This document shows positions 40,523 to 51,883 of a stretch of 64,000 bases of DNA, one piece after another. The DNA is from Iamia majanohamensis (lineage in GTDB: Bacteria; Actinomycetota; Acidimicrobiia; Acidimicrobiales; Iamiaceae), in the NCBI RefSeq assembly GCF_028532485.1, contig NZ_CP116942.1, forward strand, positions 1,674,001-1,738,000, read 5' to 3'. A model generated the notes under the pieces. It was not told the DNA's origin. It searched no databases and saw only the letters and a list, made by a program, of their open reading frames with translations. Both the position numbers and the translations under genes were made by a program. Position 1 is the stretch's first letter. Each line of letters opens with the position of its first letter.

Positions 40523-41995
40523 ATGGACGTGGACCTGCTGGGACGGGCGCTGCGGACCCTGCCCGACGACGACGACCACCCCTACCGCAGCGGGCCCTGG
40601 CGCCCGCAGCACGAGGAGTGGTCGGTCGACGTGCTCGACGTGGTCGAGGGCGCCCTGCCCGACGATCTCGAGGGCGTCTACCTGCGCAACACCGAGAACC
40701 CCGTCCACCTGCCGATCGAGCGCTACCACCCCTTCGACGGCGACGGCATGGTCCACGCCGTGGCCTTCCGCGACGGCCGGGCCTCGTACCGCAACCGCTT
40801 CGTCCGGACCCAGGGCTTCGAGGCCGAGCAGGAGGCGGGCCGCTCGCTGTGGGCCGGGATCTCCGAGAGCCCCAAGGTGGCCGAGGCCCCCGGCGGCTGG
40901 GGCGCCCGCGGCCGCATGAAGGACGCGTCGAGCACCGACGTGGTGGTCCACGCCGGCCAGGCCGTCACCTCGTTCTGGCAGTGCGGCGACCTCTACCGCC
41001 TCGACCCCCTGACCCTGGACACGCTGGGGGCCACGGGCTGGGACGGCTGGTTCCCCGACACCGGCGTGTCGGCCCACACCAAGGTCGACCCCGCCACCGG
41101 CGAGATGTTCTTCTTCGGCTACGGGCTGGAGGCGCCCTACCTCCACTACGGGGTGGTCGACGCCGAGGACCGCCTCGTCCACCACACGCCCGTGCCGCTG
41201 CCGGGGCCCCGCCTGCCCCACGACATGGCCTTCACCACCGACCACGTGATCCTCAACGCCTTCCCCATGTACTGGGACGAGGACCTCCTGGCCCGGGGCC
41301 GCTTCGCCCTGGCGATGCACGACGAGCCCAGCCGCTTCGCGGTGCTGCCCCGCCGGGGCGGCGTCGACGACATCCGCTGGTTCGAGGCCGACCCCACCTA
41401 CGTCCTGCACTTCACCAACGCGTGGGAGGAGGGCGACGAGGTGGTGCTGGAGGGCTTCCACCAGGACACCCCCATGCCCCGGCCCGACGTCTCCGACGAC
41501 ATGTGGATGTTCCGCTACCTGGCTCTCGACTGGATGGAGACCCACCTCCACCGCTGGCGCTTCGACCTGGTCACGGGCGAGACCAAGGAGGAGCGCCTGC
41601 GCGACGAGTTCACGGAGTTCGGCATCGTGAACCCGGCGGTGGCGGGCCGGTCCCACCGCTACGTGCACGCCGCCACCGGCAAGCCCGGGTGGTTCCTGTT
41701 CGACGGCCTCGTCACCCACGACGTGGCGGCCGGTACCGACACCCACCTGCGCCTGCCCGACGGCGTCTACTGCTCCGAGGTCGGCGTGGCCCCCAAGGCC
41801 GGGGCCACCGACGAGGACGACGCCTACCTCGTCACCCTCACCACCGACGTGGCCCAGGACCGCAGCGAGTGCCTGGTGCTCGACGCGGCCGACATCTCGG
41901 CCGGGCCCGTGGCCCGCCTCCGCCTGCCCCAGCGCATCTCCAGCGGCACCCACGCCCACTGGGCCCCGGCCTCCGCCCTCCCCGGCTGGTCCTGA
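40523..41995 (+). CDS. Carotenoid cleavage oxygenase family protein
   Basis: A 490-residue seven-bladed propeller enzyme of the RPE65/CCD family. The four iron histidines fit AHTKVDP, LPHDMAF, YVLHFTN and the C-terminal THAHWAP. GDGMVHAVAFRDGRASYRNR is the characteristic opening. It cleaves a carotenoid or stilbene-like substrate. Likely co-transcribed with the thiolase-like gene. Confidence 0.88.
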   Translation: MDVDLLGRALRTLPDDDDHPYRSGPWRPQHEEWSVDVLDVVEGALPDDLEGVYLRNTENPVHLPIERYHPFDGDGMVHAVAFRDGRASYRNRFVRTQGFEAEQEAGRSLWAGISESPKVAEAPGGWGARGRMKDASSTDVVVHAGQAVTSFWQCGDLYRLDPLTLDTLGATGWDGWFPDTGVSAHTKVDPATGEMFFFGYGLEAPYLHYGVVDAEDRLVHHTPVPLPGPRLPHDMAFTTDHVILNAFPMYWDEDLLARGRFALAMHDEPSRFAVLPRRGGVDDIRWFEADPTYVLHFTNAWEEGDEVVLEGFHQDTPMPRPDVSDDMWMFRYLALDWMETHLHRWRFDLVTGETKEERLRDEFTEFGIVNPAVAGRSHRYVHAATGKPGWFLFDGLVTHDVAAGTDTHLRLPDGVYCSEVGVAPKAGATDEDDAYLVTLTTDVAQDRSECLVLDAADISAGPVARLRLPQRISSGTHAHWAPASALPGWS

Positions 41996-42003
41996 CCGAT
42001 CAT

Positions 42004-42063
42004 CCCCCGTAGTGGTGTGCGTTCCCGGTGCCCTGGCACCGGGATCCCGCACTAGTACGGGGG
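42004..42063. terminator. Long near-perfect hairpin between convergent genes
   Basis: Nested arms: CCCCCGTA with TACGGGGG, GTGCG with CGCAC, and CCCGGTGCC with GGCACCGGG around a CT loop. The end ACTAGTACGGGGGG resembles the AGTACGAGG tails at 8003-8128 and 38940. It lies 8 bases after the carotenoid oxygenase stop and 10 bases before the convergent gene end, so it can act for both strands. Confidence 0.72.
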
Positions 42064-42072
42064 GGTCCAACG

Positions 42073-42494
42073 TCAGGGGAGGGGGACGGCCCGCAGGGGG
42101 TCGCCGCCGTCGACGTAGAGCACGCCGCCGGGCACCAGCACCTCGGCCAGCCGGGCCCGGGCGCGCCGCCCGGCGTCGGGATGGCGCCCGTCGAGGGCCC
42201 CGACCCGCACCGCGAAGGCCAGGTCGTAGGGCGCCTCGCCGTCGCGCAGGGCCAGGTCCTCGGCCGCCACCAGGCGCACGGCCATGAGCCCCGCCGCGAG
42301 CTCCTGGGCCGAACCGGCCTCGCACTGGGCCACCGCCGTGGCCGAGCGGTCCGTGGCCAGCACGAAGCCGTCGGGCCCGACCCGCGTGGCCACCGCCCGT
42401 GCGGCCACGCCCGGCCCGCACCCCACCTCCAGCACCCGCATCCCGGGTCGGAGGGGCAGGGCCCCGACACCGCGGCCAGGCGGGCCGAGATCAC
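42073..42494 (-). pseudogene. SAM methyltransferase, apparently frameshifted
   Basis: The intact part (ATG 42438-42440, MRVLEVGCGPGVAARAVATR with SAM motif I) runs to the stop at 42073. Methyltransferases usually begin earlier. In frame just upstream is GALPLRPG, and one base out of frame from GTG 42494 is VISARLAAVSG, which together give the expected lead-in. The two frames meet at a GGGGCCC run (42459-42465), which would need one more G. So either a real -1 frameshift or a sequencing error. An Arg-rich 30-codon frame lies before it, from the serine hydrolase stop. Confidence 0.6.
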
Positions 42495-42579
42495 CGCGTC
42501 GGCACCTCGCGGCGGATCCGACGCACGTCGGTGTCGGAGTCGTCGCGAGAACGACCGGTGCGGCGCCGGGAGGGCGGGC

Positions 42580-43725
42580 TCACGGTGCCGTCGCCTCCGC
42601 GGCCCACGTGAGGACCGCGGCCATGCCCGCGGCGTCGTCGGGGCCGGCCAGCTCGACCTGGCTCATCCAGACCACCACCGCGTCGCGCGACGGGACGACG
42701 TGGCCCGCGGTGCCGGTGCCGCCGACCCACCCGTAGCGCCCGGGCACCTCCCACGGGTCGTTGCGGACCAGGTCGACGCTGCCGCCGAAGCCCCAGCCCT
42801 GGCCCCGGAGGAAGGGGCTGTCGGGCTCGGCCTCGGCCTGGCACGTGGTCATCTGGCGCACCGCCTCGGCCGACAGGACCCGCCGGCCCCGGTGGGTGCC
42901 GCCGGCCAGCAGCATGCGGCCGAAGGCGAGCCAGTCGTCCGCGGTCGACACCAGCCCGCTCGCGCCCGAGGGGAACGCCGGCGGGCGGGCCCACTGCCCG
43001 TCGGGCGGGTCGACCAGCTCGAGGCCGCCGGTGTCGGGGTCGCGCCGGTGCGACGAGGTCATGCGGTCGAGTCCGCCGACCGGGACGGCGAAGCCGGTGT
43101 CGGCCATGCCCACGGGGCCCAGCACGGTGTCCTCCAGCACCTCGTCCAGGGGTCGGCCCTCGGCCCGGGCGAGCAGCACGCCGAGCACGTCGCTGCCGGT
43201 GTTGTAGGTCCAGCCCTCGCCGGGCTGGTGCAGGAGCGGGATGTCGGCCAGCCGGGCCATCCACTCGTCGGGTGCCGCCACGGCCTGGGGCTGGGGCGGG
43301 CCCTGGCCCAGGGCGAACAGGCTCTCGACCACCGGGAGGGTGAAGTCGGACGGGAACCCGTGCCCGCCCTGGAACGTGAGCAGCTGGCGGACCGTGATGG
43401 GCCGGACGGCCGGCACCACGTCGTCGGGCTCCGACGAGGGGGTGCGCAGCACCGACGGCTCGGCCAGCTCCGGCAGCCACCGGGCCACCGGCTCGTCGAG
43501 GGCGAGGCGGCCCCGGTCGACGAGCGCCATGGTGGCCGCGGCCGTGATCGGCTTGGTGAGCGACGCGATGCGGAACAGCGAGTCCCGGGCCATGGCCGGC
43601 CCGCCGGGCGACCGCACCCCGGCGCCGGCCACGGTGACCTCGTCGCCGCAGGCCACCAGGGCCACGGCCCCCGGCACCACGCCCCCCTCGACCTGGGCGT
43701 CGACGGTCTCCTGCAGGCTGGTCAC
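42580..43725 (-). CDS. Serine hydrolase, class C beta-lactamase/esterase-like
   Basis: A 381-residue beta-lactamase-fold protein. SLTK (SxxK) in FRIASLTKPITAA, YNT in GWTYNTGSDVLG and GGTGTAG in place of KTG form the active site. No signal peptide, so cytosolic: more likely an esterase or transesterase than an antibiotic beta-lactamase. GTG start. It shares a transcript direction with the LLM gene upstream (69-base gap). Confidence 0.85.
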   Translation of the reverse strand: MTSLQETVDAQVEGGVVPGAVALVACGDEVTVAGAGVRSPGGPAMARDSLFRIASLTKPITAAATMALVDRGRLALDEPVARWLPELAEPSVLRTPSSEPDDVVPAVRPITVRQLLTFQGGHGFPSDFTLPVVESLFALGQGPPQPQAVAAPDEWMARLADIPLLHQPGEGWTYNTGSDVLGVLLARAEGRPLDEVLEDTVLGPVGMADTGFAVPVGGLDRMTSSHRRDPDTGGLELVDPPDGQWARPPAFPSGASGLVSTADDWLAFGRMLLAGGTHRGRRVLSAEAVRQMTTCQAEAEPDSPFLRGQGWGFGGSVDLVRNDPWEVPGRYGWVGGTGTAGHVVPSRDAVVVWMSQVELAGPDDAAGMAAVLTWAAEATAP

Positions 43726-43794
43726 GGTCGCGCTCCCCGGTGGTGGTCGCAGGGGAGACGCCGGCCGGCCCCGGCACTCATCGCCGCAGGGGCG

Positions 43795-44733
43795 TCAGCT
43801 GCCGGCCAGGCGGGCCACCACGGGGGCGAAGGCCTCGACCGCGTCGGCCTGGACCACCACGTAGGAGAGGTCCCAGCGCTCCCGCCGGGACTCCAGGTCC
43901 TCGCAGATCTGGTCGACGGTCCCGATCAGGGCGTGGGGGTAGTCCTCCACGTCCTCGGGCGGGATGCCGAAGAGGGGGGCCATCATCTCGATGGTGCCGG
44001 CCCGGTCGTCGGTGATGATGGTGGCGAAGTGGAGGGCGTTGAGCTCCAGGTCGCCGTAGCGGTCGCCGGCGGCCTCCCGGATCCAGCCCACCTTCTCGTC
44101 GGTGGCCGCAGCGGTGCCGGTGACGGCCGCGTCGGCGTCGACCTTCCCGTTGGGGATGGTCGGGTTGATGCCGACGATCTGGGCCTCGCGCGCCGCGAAC
44201 GACAGCACCCTCCGCTTGCCGCCCCCGATGAGCAGGGGTGGGTGGGGGCGCTGGGCCGGCTTGGGGTGCCCGTCGTAGCCGGTGACGGTGTAGTGGGTGC
44301 CGGCGTGGTCGAAGGGCCCGTCGCCGAAGGCGCCCTTGAGCACCGCCACGGCCTCCTCCATGCGCTCGACCCGCACCTTGGCCGGCTCCAGGGGGATGCC
44401 CGACTGCTCGTAGTCCGAGGTCATCCACCCCGCACCCAGGCCCAGCTCCAGGCGCCCGCCCGAGAGCAGGTCGATGGTGGCGCAGTCCTTGGCCAGGACC
44501 ACCGGGTGGCGGTAGTCGTTGTCGTAGACCAGCGCACCGACCCGCAGGGTGGTGGTGGCGTCGGCTGCGGCCTGGAGGGCGACGGTGGGCGACAGCTGGT
44601 CGCCGAAGTGGTCGGGCATGAACAGCGTGGAGTAGCCGAGGTCCTCGGCCTGCCGGGCCCGCTCGACCCACCCCGGGCCGTCGGGGGCGGTGGCGTGCTG
44701 GACGCCGAAGCGGAACGGGCGGGAGGAGGCCAT
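43795..44733 (-). CDS. F420-dependent LLM-class oxidoreductase
   Basis: A 312-residue TIM-barrel luciferase-like protein. LGYSTLFMPDHFGDQ and LGLGAGWMTSDYE are the hallmark segments of F420-type members, and PPLLIGGGKRRVL the phosphate-binding strand. ATG 44733 is preferred to an earlier one that adds 16 polar residues. Divergent from the PBP gene over 112 bases. Substrate unknown. Confidence 0.87.
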   Translation of the reverse strand: MASSRPFRFGVQHATAPDGPGWVERARQAEDLGYSTLFMPDHFGDQLSPTVALQAAADATTTLRVGALVYDNDYRHPVVLAKDCATIDLLSGGRLELGLGAGWMTSDYEQSGIPLEPAKVRVERMEEAVAVLKGAFGDGPFDHAGTHYTVTGYDGHPKPAQRPHPPLLIGGGKRRVLSFAAREAQIVGINPTIPNGKVDADAAVTGTAAATDEKVGWIREAAGDRYGDLELNALHFATIITDDRAGTIEMMAPLFGIPPEDVEDYPHALIGTVDQICEDLESRRERWDLSYVVVQADAVEAFAPVVARLAGS

Positions 44734-44845
44734 GGGCGGGCACGCTACCGGTGCGTCGCCCCGACCAGCGACGCTGGTCACAGGGCGACGAGGATGCCGG
44801 CCTGCCCGTTGGCGACGGCCGGGGGACCACTACCCTTGCTCCACC

Positions 44846-46834
<1,989 letters not shown>

Positions 46835-46949
46835 CGGGCCCGTCCCGCCCCCCGTCGGCCAGCGCGTACCCTGCCCCGGCGTCGTCGGCGCACCGCGACC
46901 CCGGTGACGACCGACCCCCGGCCGGATCCCAGCAAATGAGGGTGGACCC

Positions 46950-47675
46950 ATGAGCGACACCGACCCGATGGAGCAGCTGCTCGCCGTCCAGGCCCACGAC
47001 ACCCGGGCGACCCAGCTCCAGGCCCGCCGCCGCACCCTGCCCGAGCGGTCCGAGGCCGTCGAGGTGGCCGACGCCATCCGGGCCGCGGACCAGAGGGCCG
47101 AGGTCGTCGAGGCCGAGCGCCACCGCCTCGACCGGGACCAGGCCCGCATCGACGACGAGGTGGCCGGGCTGCGGGAGCGCAGCGGCCAGGCCGACAAGGC
47201 CCTCTACAGCGGGTCGGTCACCAACCCGCGCGAGCTCCAGGCCCTCCAGGACGAGGTCGCCTCCCTCGGGCGGCGCATCGGCGAGCTGGAGGACCAGGAG
47301 CTCGAGATGATGGTCGAGCGGGAGCCGTTCGACGAGGAGGCGTCCACCCTCGCCGCCCGGCGGACCGAGCTGGCGGCGCGGGCCGACGACGTGGCGTCGC
47401 GGCTCACGGTGGCCGAGGCCGAGATCGACGCCGAGCTGGAGGCCGAGGCCACCGCCCGGGCCGAGGCGGCCCGCCAGGTGCCCGACGACCTCCTGGCCGA
47501 GTACGAGGGCCTGCGGGCCGACCTCGACGGCGTCGGCGTCGCCCGCCTCGAGCACGGGAGCACGTGCGGCGGCTGCCACATGAAGCTCTCGGCGGTCGAG
47601 GCCGACCGGATCAAGGGCCTGCCCGCCGACGCCCGCATCCACTGCGAGGACTGCGGCCGCCTCCTCGTGCGATGA
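46950..47675 (+). CDS. C4 zinc-ribbon coiled-coil protein (CT398-type)
   Basis: A 241-residue protein: a long coiled-coil hairpin (about residues 10-180, rich in Ala/Glu/Arg heptads with VTNPRELQALQDEVASL at the turn) and a C-terminal zinc ribbon CGGCHMKL...CEDCGRLL. It matches the widespread C4-type zinc ribbon/DUF164 family, thought to act as a nucleic-acid or flagellar/secretion-related chaperone. Starts 115 bases after the PBP stop. Confidence 0.87.
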   Translation: MSDTDPMEQLLAVQAHDTRATQLQARRRTLPERSEAVEVADAIRAADQRAEVVEAERHRLDRDQARIDDEVAGLRERSGQADKALYSGSVTNPRELQALQDEVASLGRRIGELEDQELEMMVEREPFDEEASTLAARRTELAARADDVASRLTVAEAEIDAELEAEATARAEAARQVPDDLLAEYEGLRADLDGVGVARLEHGSTCGGCHMKLSAVEADRIKGLPADARIHCEDCGRLLVR

Positions 47676-47728
47676 GGCGCTCCTCCGGGCCCGCACCGGC
47701 GACGCAGCGCCGACCCCCGGGCTGAGCG

Positions 47729-48220
47729 GTGGTCCTCTGGTTCGTCGGACCGGCCATCGCCGTGGTCTGGCTGGTGTTCCGCAGCCCCGCCCTCGACTAC
47801 CGCGTGGTGGCCCTCGGGGCCCTGCTGCCCCTGGTCGACATCGCCCTCGGCGGCCCCCGCCTGCTCCACACCCTCCTGGGCGCAGTGCTCGCCCTGGTGG
47901 TGGTGATGGCCCTCACCCGACGCCGGCGCCTGGCCCGCCGGCGCTGGCTGGGCATCCCCATCGGCATGTTCCTGCACCTGGCCCTCGACGGGGCCATCAC
48001 CCGGGCCCAGCTGTTCTGGTGGCCGTTCCTCGGCTGGGACCTGGGCGGGGGCGGCCTGCCCGAGCTCGACCGTCCCCTGGGGGTGATCCTGCTCCTGGAG
48101 CTGGTCGGGACGGCGGCGTGCTGGTGGTGCTGGCGCACCTTCGGCCTCGACGACCCCGCTCGGCGCGACCTGATGCGCCGGACCGGCCAGGTCGACCGGG
48201 CCCTGGCGCCCCCTCCCTGA
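47729..48220 (+). CDS. Membrane protein, metal-dependent hydrolase-like
   Basis: A 163-residue membrane protein with about four helices. GIPIGMFLHLALDGAITRAQLFWWPFLGW resembles the His/Asp helix of the YdjM/DUF457 membrane hydrolase-like family. GTG start; it follows the zinc-ribbon gene by 53 bases and converges on the SMP-30 gene. Function unknown. Confidence 0.7.
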   Translation: MVLWFVGPAIAVVWLVFRSPALDYRVVALGALLPLVDIALGGPRLLHTLLGAVLALVVVMALTRRRRLARRRWLGIPIGMFLHLALDGAITRAQLFWWPFLGWDLGGGGLPELDRPLGVILLLELVGTAACWWCWRTFGLDDPARRDLMRRTGQVDRALAPPP

Positions 48221-48245
48221 CGCCCGTCGTCGCGCCGCGGGCCGG

Positions 48246-49151
48246 TCAGGGGAGCCCGGCGCGGGGGACGTCGACCTCGATGGTGGCCAGCACGGCCTCG
48301 GGCGCCGCGGTCCGGGCGTGCTCGAAGAAGTCCGGGGCCAGGCACGTCAGCAGGGTGCGGCCGTCCTCGCCGCCGAGCATGCAGGCGAAGGCCCCCAGGC
48401 CCTCGGGGGCGGCCACCTCGTCGACGACCTCCCCGCCGGGGGCGATGCGCACGACCCGGCTCCCCACCGCGTCGGCGGCCCAGATGTGGCCGTCGGCGTC
48501 GAGGCCGCACCCGTCGGGCGCGACCCCGAGGGCCCCGAGGGTCTCGCCCATGGTGGTCAGGGGTGGGGTGGGAGCCATCTGGGCCCAGACCCGCCGGTCG
48601 GTCAGCGCCCCGTCGGGGCCGAGGGCGAAGGCCGTGTAGCGACAGCCCAGGGTCTCGCCCACGACGAGGGTGGCCCCGTCGTCGGTGATCACCGCGCCGT
48701 TGGGGAAGTGCAGCCCCTCGGCGGCCAAGGACGCGGTGCCGTCGGGGTCGACGCGGTACAGGGGGGCGGGGGCCGGGTCGGCCCCGGTCATCAGGTCGAA
48801 GCCGAAGCAGCCCACGTAGGCGTGGCCGGTGGGCGCCACCACCATGTCGTTGAGCGGGCCGGGCACGTCGAGCGACGTGAGGTCGGCGTGCACCGACGAC
48901 GCCCCGTCGGCCCCGACCCGCAGCACCCGGTGGCCCTTCATGGACACGACCAGGAGGTCACCGTCGGGCAGCCACCCCAGGCCCGAGGGCTGGCCCTCGA
49001 CCTCCACGACCGTCCGGCGGGTGCCGTCGGCCTCGACCGTCGCCACCACGCCGGCGTAGAAGTCCGACACCCACCACCGCCCGTCGTGCCACCGGGGGCC
49101 CTCGAAGAAGTGGCCCCCGTCGGACAGCGTGGTGAAGGTGCGCTCGGTCAT
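48246..49151 (-). CDS. SMP-30/gluconolactonase family protein
   Basis: A 301-residue six-bladed propeller. FFEGPRWHDGRWWVSDFYAG holds the metal Glu, PLNDMVVAPTGHAYVG the Asn, and CGLDADGHIWAAD the Asp of the calcium site. It hydrolyses a sugar or aromatic lactone. Downstream of the PhyH gene, 43 bases apart on the same strand. Confidence 0.88.
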   Translation of the reverse strand: MTERTFTTLSDGGHFFEGPRWHDGRWWVSDFYAGVVATVEADGTRRTVVEVEGQPSGLGWLPDGDLLVVSMKGHRVLRVGADGASSVHADLTSLDVPGPLNDMVVAPTGHAYVGCFGFDLMTGADPAPAPLYRVDPDGTASLAAEGLHFPNGAVITDDGATLVVGETLGCRYTAFALGPDGALTDRRVWAQMAPTPPLTTMGETLGALGVAPDGCGLDADGHIWAADAVGSRVVRIAPGGEVVDEVAAPEGLGAFACMLGGEDGRTLLTCLAPDFFEHARTAAPEAVLATIEVDVPRAGLP

Positions 49152-49194
49152 GGGGCCGACCCTATGCCCGACGTCACACCGGTGCGGCTGCGGC

Positions 49195-50070
49195 TCAGAA
49201 GCCCCGGAAGGGCAGGTCCGCAGGGCGCTGGAGCCAGGCGTCGGCCGGCCACTCGGCGGAGCCGTCGACGACGTGGAGCGTGTAGGCCTGGCGGGAGCGG
49301 TCCGAGCGGTTGGGGCCGGACCAGTGGGGGAGGAGGCCGTGGAGGGCGATGAGCGTCCCGGCCGCGACCTCGAGGGGCACCAGGCCGCCGTCGGGCCCGG
49401 GGGCGGGGAGCGGGGTGGGGTCGAGGTCGACGAACCTGGTGCCGTCGCCGTCCGACGTCCCGGCCCGGACGAAGCGGCGCCGCAGCGGTCCCCGGTGCCC
49501 GCCCGGCTGGGCCCACAGGCAGCCGTTGTCGAGGGTGGCGTCCTCCAGCGCGACCCACAGCCCGACCACGGACGGGGGCTCGGTGGAGAGGAACGTGGCG
49601 TCCTGGTGGCAGGTGACCTCGCCCCCGATGCGGGGCTGCTTGAAGATGTGCATGGACTGCACCAGCCGGGCGTCGGCCACCCCCAGCGCGGCGGCGGTGC
49701 GGGCCATGACCGGGTCCCGGGCGAAGGCGTCGTACACCGGGTCGAGGTCGTGCTGGGCGTGGCCCACCTTGTTGATGGCCTGCTCGAGGGGCACGGCCAG
49801 GGCGCCCTCGTCGGTGAAGGCCTCCTCCTCGAAGAAGCAGCGGATCGCGCCGCCCGAGCCGAGGAACCACTCGTCGGAGGTGCGCTGCTGCTCCTGGGTC
49901 GAGAACACCGAGACCGGCGCCTGGCCGGCCGCGGCGACGTGCTCGGCGGCCCGCTCCACGAGCGCGGCGCACGCCTCGGCGCTGAAGGCCCCGGGCACGA
50001 CGAGGAACCCGTCGCGCCCCCACGCGGCCACGTCGTCGTCGGTCAGGGTGGCGGCCTCCGCGGTGTGCAT
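49195..50070 (-). CDS. Phytanoyl-CoA dioxygenase (PhyH) family protein
   Basis: A 291-residue Fe(II)/2-oxoglutarate oxygenase. Iron ligands fit H155-x-D157 (TCHQDATF) and H249 (LLPHWSGPNRS), with R259 for 2-oxoglutarate. It hydroxylates an unknown small molecule or acyl chain. Same direction as the SMP-30 gene. Confidence 0.87.
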   Translation of the reverse strand: MHTAEAATLTDDDVAAWGRDGFLVVPGAFSAEACAALVERAAEHVAAAGQAPVSVFSTQEQQRTSDEWFLGSGGAIRCFFEEEAFTDEGALAVPLEQAINKVGHAQHDLDPVYDAFARDPVMARTAAALGVADARLVQSMHIFKQPRIGGEVTCHQDATFLSTEPPSVVGLWVALEDATLDNGCLWAQPGGHRGPLRRRFVRAGTSDGDGTRFVDLDPTPLPAPGPDGGLVPLEVAAGTLIALHGLLPHWSGPNRSDRSRQAYTLHVVDGSAEWPADAWLQRPADLPFRGF

Positions 50071-50168
50071 CCCCCGAGGCTACGACCCCGTCGCGCCCAA
50101 CGTCCCCGGAGCTGCCGCGCTGGTGGGCGCGGTGCGCCCAGGACCACCGCAGCTGCGATGGGTGGGGG

Positions 50169-51443
50169 TCAGGCGATGCGGTCGAGGACGAGGGGGCGGG
50201 GCGTCGGGGGCGCGTCGCCCACCTCGATGGCCGTCTCCAGGGCGGCGAGGGCGCCCTCCAGGCGGTCGGGGTCGTCGAGGTGGAGCTCGAGCACGGCGTC
50301 GCCCTCGGTGACGGCGTCGCCCGGCTTGGCCCGGCAGACCACCCCGGCCGAGGCGCTCACCGGGTGCTCCTTGCGCGCCCGCCCGGCGCCGAGGCGCCAG
50401 GCGGCCTCGCCCACGGCCCGGGCGTCGAGGCGTCGGAGGGTGCCGGTGGCCGGCGCAGGGACCTCCACGACCTCCGAGGAGGTGGGCAGCGGGGCGTCGG
50501 GGTCGCCGCCCTGGCGGCGCACCATGGCGTCGAAGGTGTCGAGGGCCCGGCCGGAGGCGAGCACCTCGGCCGGGTCGGCGTCGAGGCCGACGAGGGCCAG
50601 CATCTCCTCGGCCAGGGCCAGCGTGACGGTGCGCAGGTCGTCGGGACCGCCGCCCTGGAGGACCTCGAGGGACTCGGTCACCTCCAGGGCGTTGCCGCAG
50701 GCCCGGCCCAGGGGGGCGTCCATGTCGGTCAGCAGGGCGACGGTGCGCACCCCGTGGTCGCGCCCGAGGCCGACCATGGTCTCGGCCAGCTCCCGGCCCC
50801 GGTCCACCTCCGGCAGGAACGCGCCCGCGCCCACCTTGACGTCGAGGACGAGGGCCGACGTGCCCGAGGCGATCTTCTTGCTCATGATCGAGCTGGCGAT
50901 GAGCGGGATGGCCTCGACGGTGGCGGTGACGTCGCGGAGGGCGTAGAGGCGCCGGTCGGCCGGGGCCAGGTCGTCGCCGGCGCCGCAGATCACCCCGCCC
51001 ACGGTGGCGAGCGCCTCCCGCAGGTCGGCCAGGTCGAGGTGGGGCGACCACCCCGGGATGGCCTCGAGCTTGTCGAGCGTGCCGCCGGTGTGGCCCAGGC
51101 CCCGGCCGGCCAGCTGGGGCACGGCCGCCCCGCACGCGGCCACGAGGGGCACCAGCACGAGCGACACCTTGTCGCCGACGCCGCCGGTGCTGTGCTTGTC
51201 GACGGTGGGCCGGCCCACGTCGCCCAGGTCGAGGCGGGTGCCGGACTCGAGCATCACCCGGGTCCAGGTCGAGAGCTCGTGGGGGGACATCCCCTGGAAG
51301 ACGATGGCCATGCACAGCGCCGCCATCTGCTCGTCGGCCACCGTGCCGGCGGTGAAGCCGTCGAGGACGAAGCGGATCTGCTCGTCGGTCAGCGCCCGCC
51401 CGTCGCGCTTGGCCCGCAGCACCTCCAGCACGTCGGTGGCCAC
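50169..51443 (-). CDS. deoA: Thymidine/pyrimidine-nucleoside phosphorylase
   Basis: A 424-residue phosphorylase. HSTGGVGDKVSLVLVPL is the diagnostic signature, with the phosphate and base site in LGHTGGTLDKLEAIPG and SSIMSKKIASG. It splits thymidine or uridine with phosphate. GTG start one base after the cytidine deaminase stop; last gene of the six-gene nucleoside operon. Confidence 0.94.
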   Translation of the reverse strand: MATDVLEVLRAKRDGRALTDEQIRFVLDGFTAGTVADEQMAALCMAIVFQGMSPHELSTWTRVMLESGTRLDLGDVGRPTVDKHSTGGVGDKVSLVLVPLVAACGAAVPQLAGRGLGHTGGTLDKLEAIPGWSPHLDLADLREALATVGGVICGAGDDLAPADRRLYALRDVTATVEAIPLIASSIMSKKIASGTSALVLDVKVGAGAFLPEVDRGRELAETMVGLGRDHGVRTVALLTDMDAPLGRACGNALEVTESLEVLQGGGPDDLRTVTLALAEEMLALVGLDADPAEVLASGRALDTFDAMVRRQGGDPDAPLPTSSEVVEVPAPATGTLRRLDARAVGEAAWRLGAGRARKEHPVSASAGVVCRAKPGDAVTEGDAVLELHLDDPDRLEGALAALETAIEVGDAPPTPRPLVLDRIA

Positions 51444-51444
51444 G

Positions 51445-51882
51445 TCAGCCCACCGCCGGCGGGTCGCGGCGGGCGTCGACGTCGGCGGGCCCGAACGCCC
51501 CGGGCAGCAGCTCGCCCAGGGTGACGGTGCCGGCGCCGGTGTCGACCACCAGGTCGGGCCCGGCGAACTCGGAGAGCACCTGGCGGCAGCGTCCGCACGG
51601 GGCCAGGTAGGCCCCGTCGCCGGCCACCACGGCCAGGGCCACCAGGCGGCCGCCCCCGGTGGCGGCGAGGGCCGAGGCCAGCCCGTTCTCGGCGCAGGTG
51701 GTCAGCCCGATGCTGGCGTTCTCCACGTTGCACCCGGTGACCACCCGGCCGTCGTCGACGAGCGCCGCGGCCCCCACCCGCACCCCGCTGTAGGGGGCGT
51801 AGGCCCGGGCCGCCACCTCTCGCGCCGCGGCGCGCAGGGCCTCCCAGTCGACCGAGGGCGCGGCGGGGCCGTCGGGCGCCAC
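51445..51882 (-). CDS. cdd: Cytidine deaminase
   Basis: A 145-residue zinc deaminase. C63-A-E65 (TTCAENG) and C96-x2-C99 (PCGRCRQVL) make the zinc site with catalytic Glu; GCNVENAS binds the ribose. Converts cytidine to uridine, substrate for the phosphorylase encoded next. GTG start one base after the permease stop. Confidence 0.94.
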   Translation of the reverse strand: MAPDGPAAPSVDWEALRAAAREVAARAYAPYSGVRVGAAALVDDGRVVTGCNVENASIGLTTCAENGLASALAATGGGRLVALAVVAGDGAYLAPCGRCRQVLSEFAGPDLVVDTGAGTVTLGELLPGAFGPADVDARRDPPAVG

Positions 51883-51883
51883 G

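Noticed and set aside
42580-43725. Antibiotic-resistance beta-lactamase
   Set aside because: No signal peptide and GGTG in place of KTG; esterase-type members of the fold are more likely.
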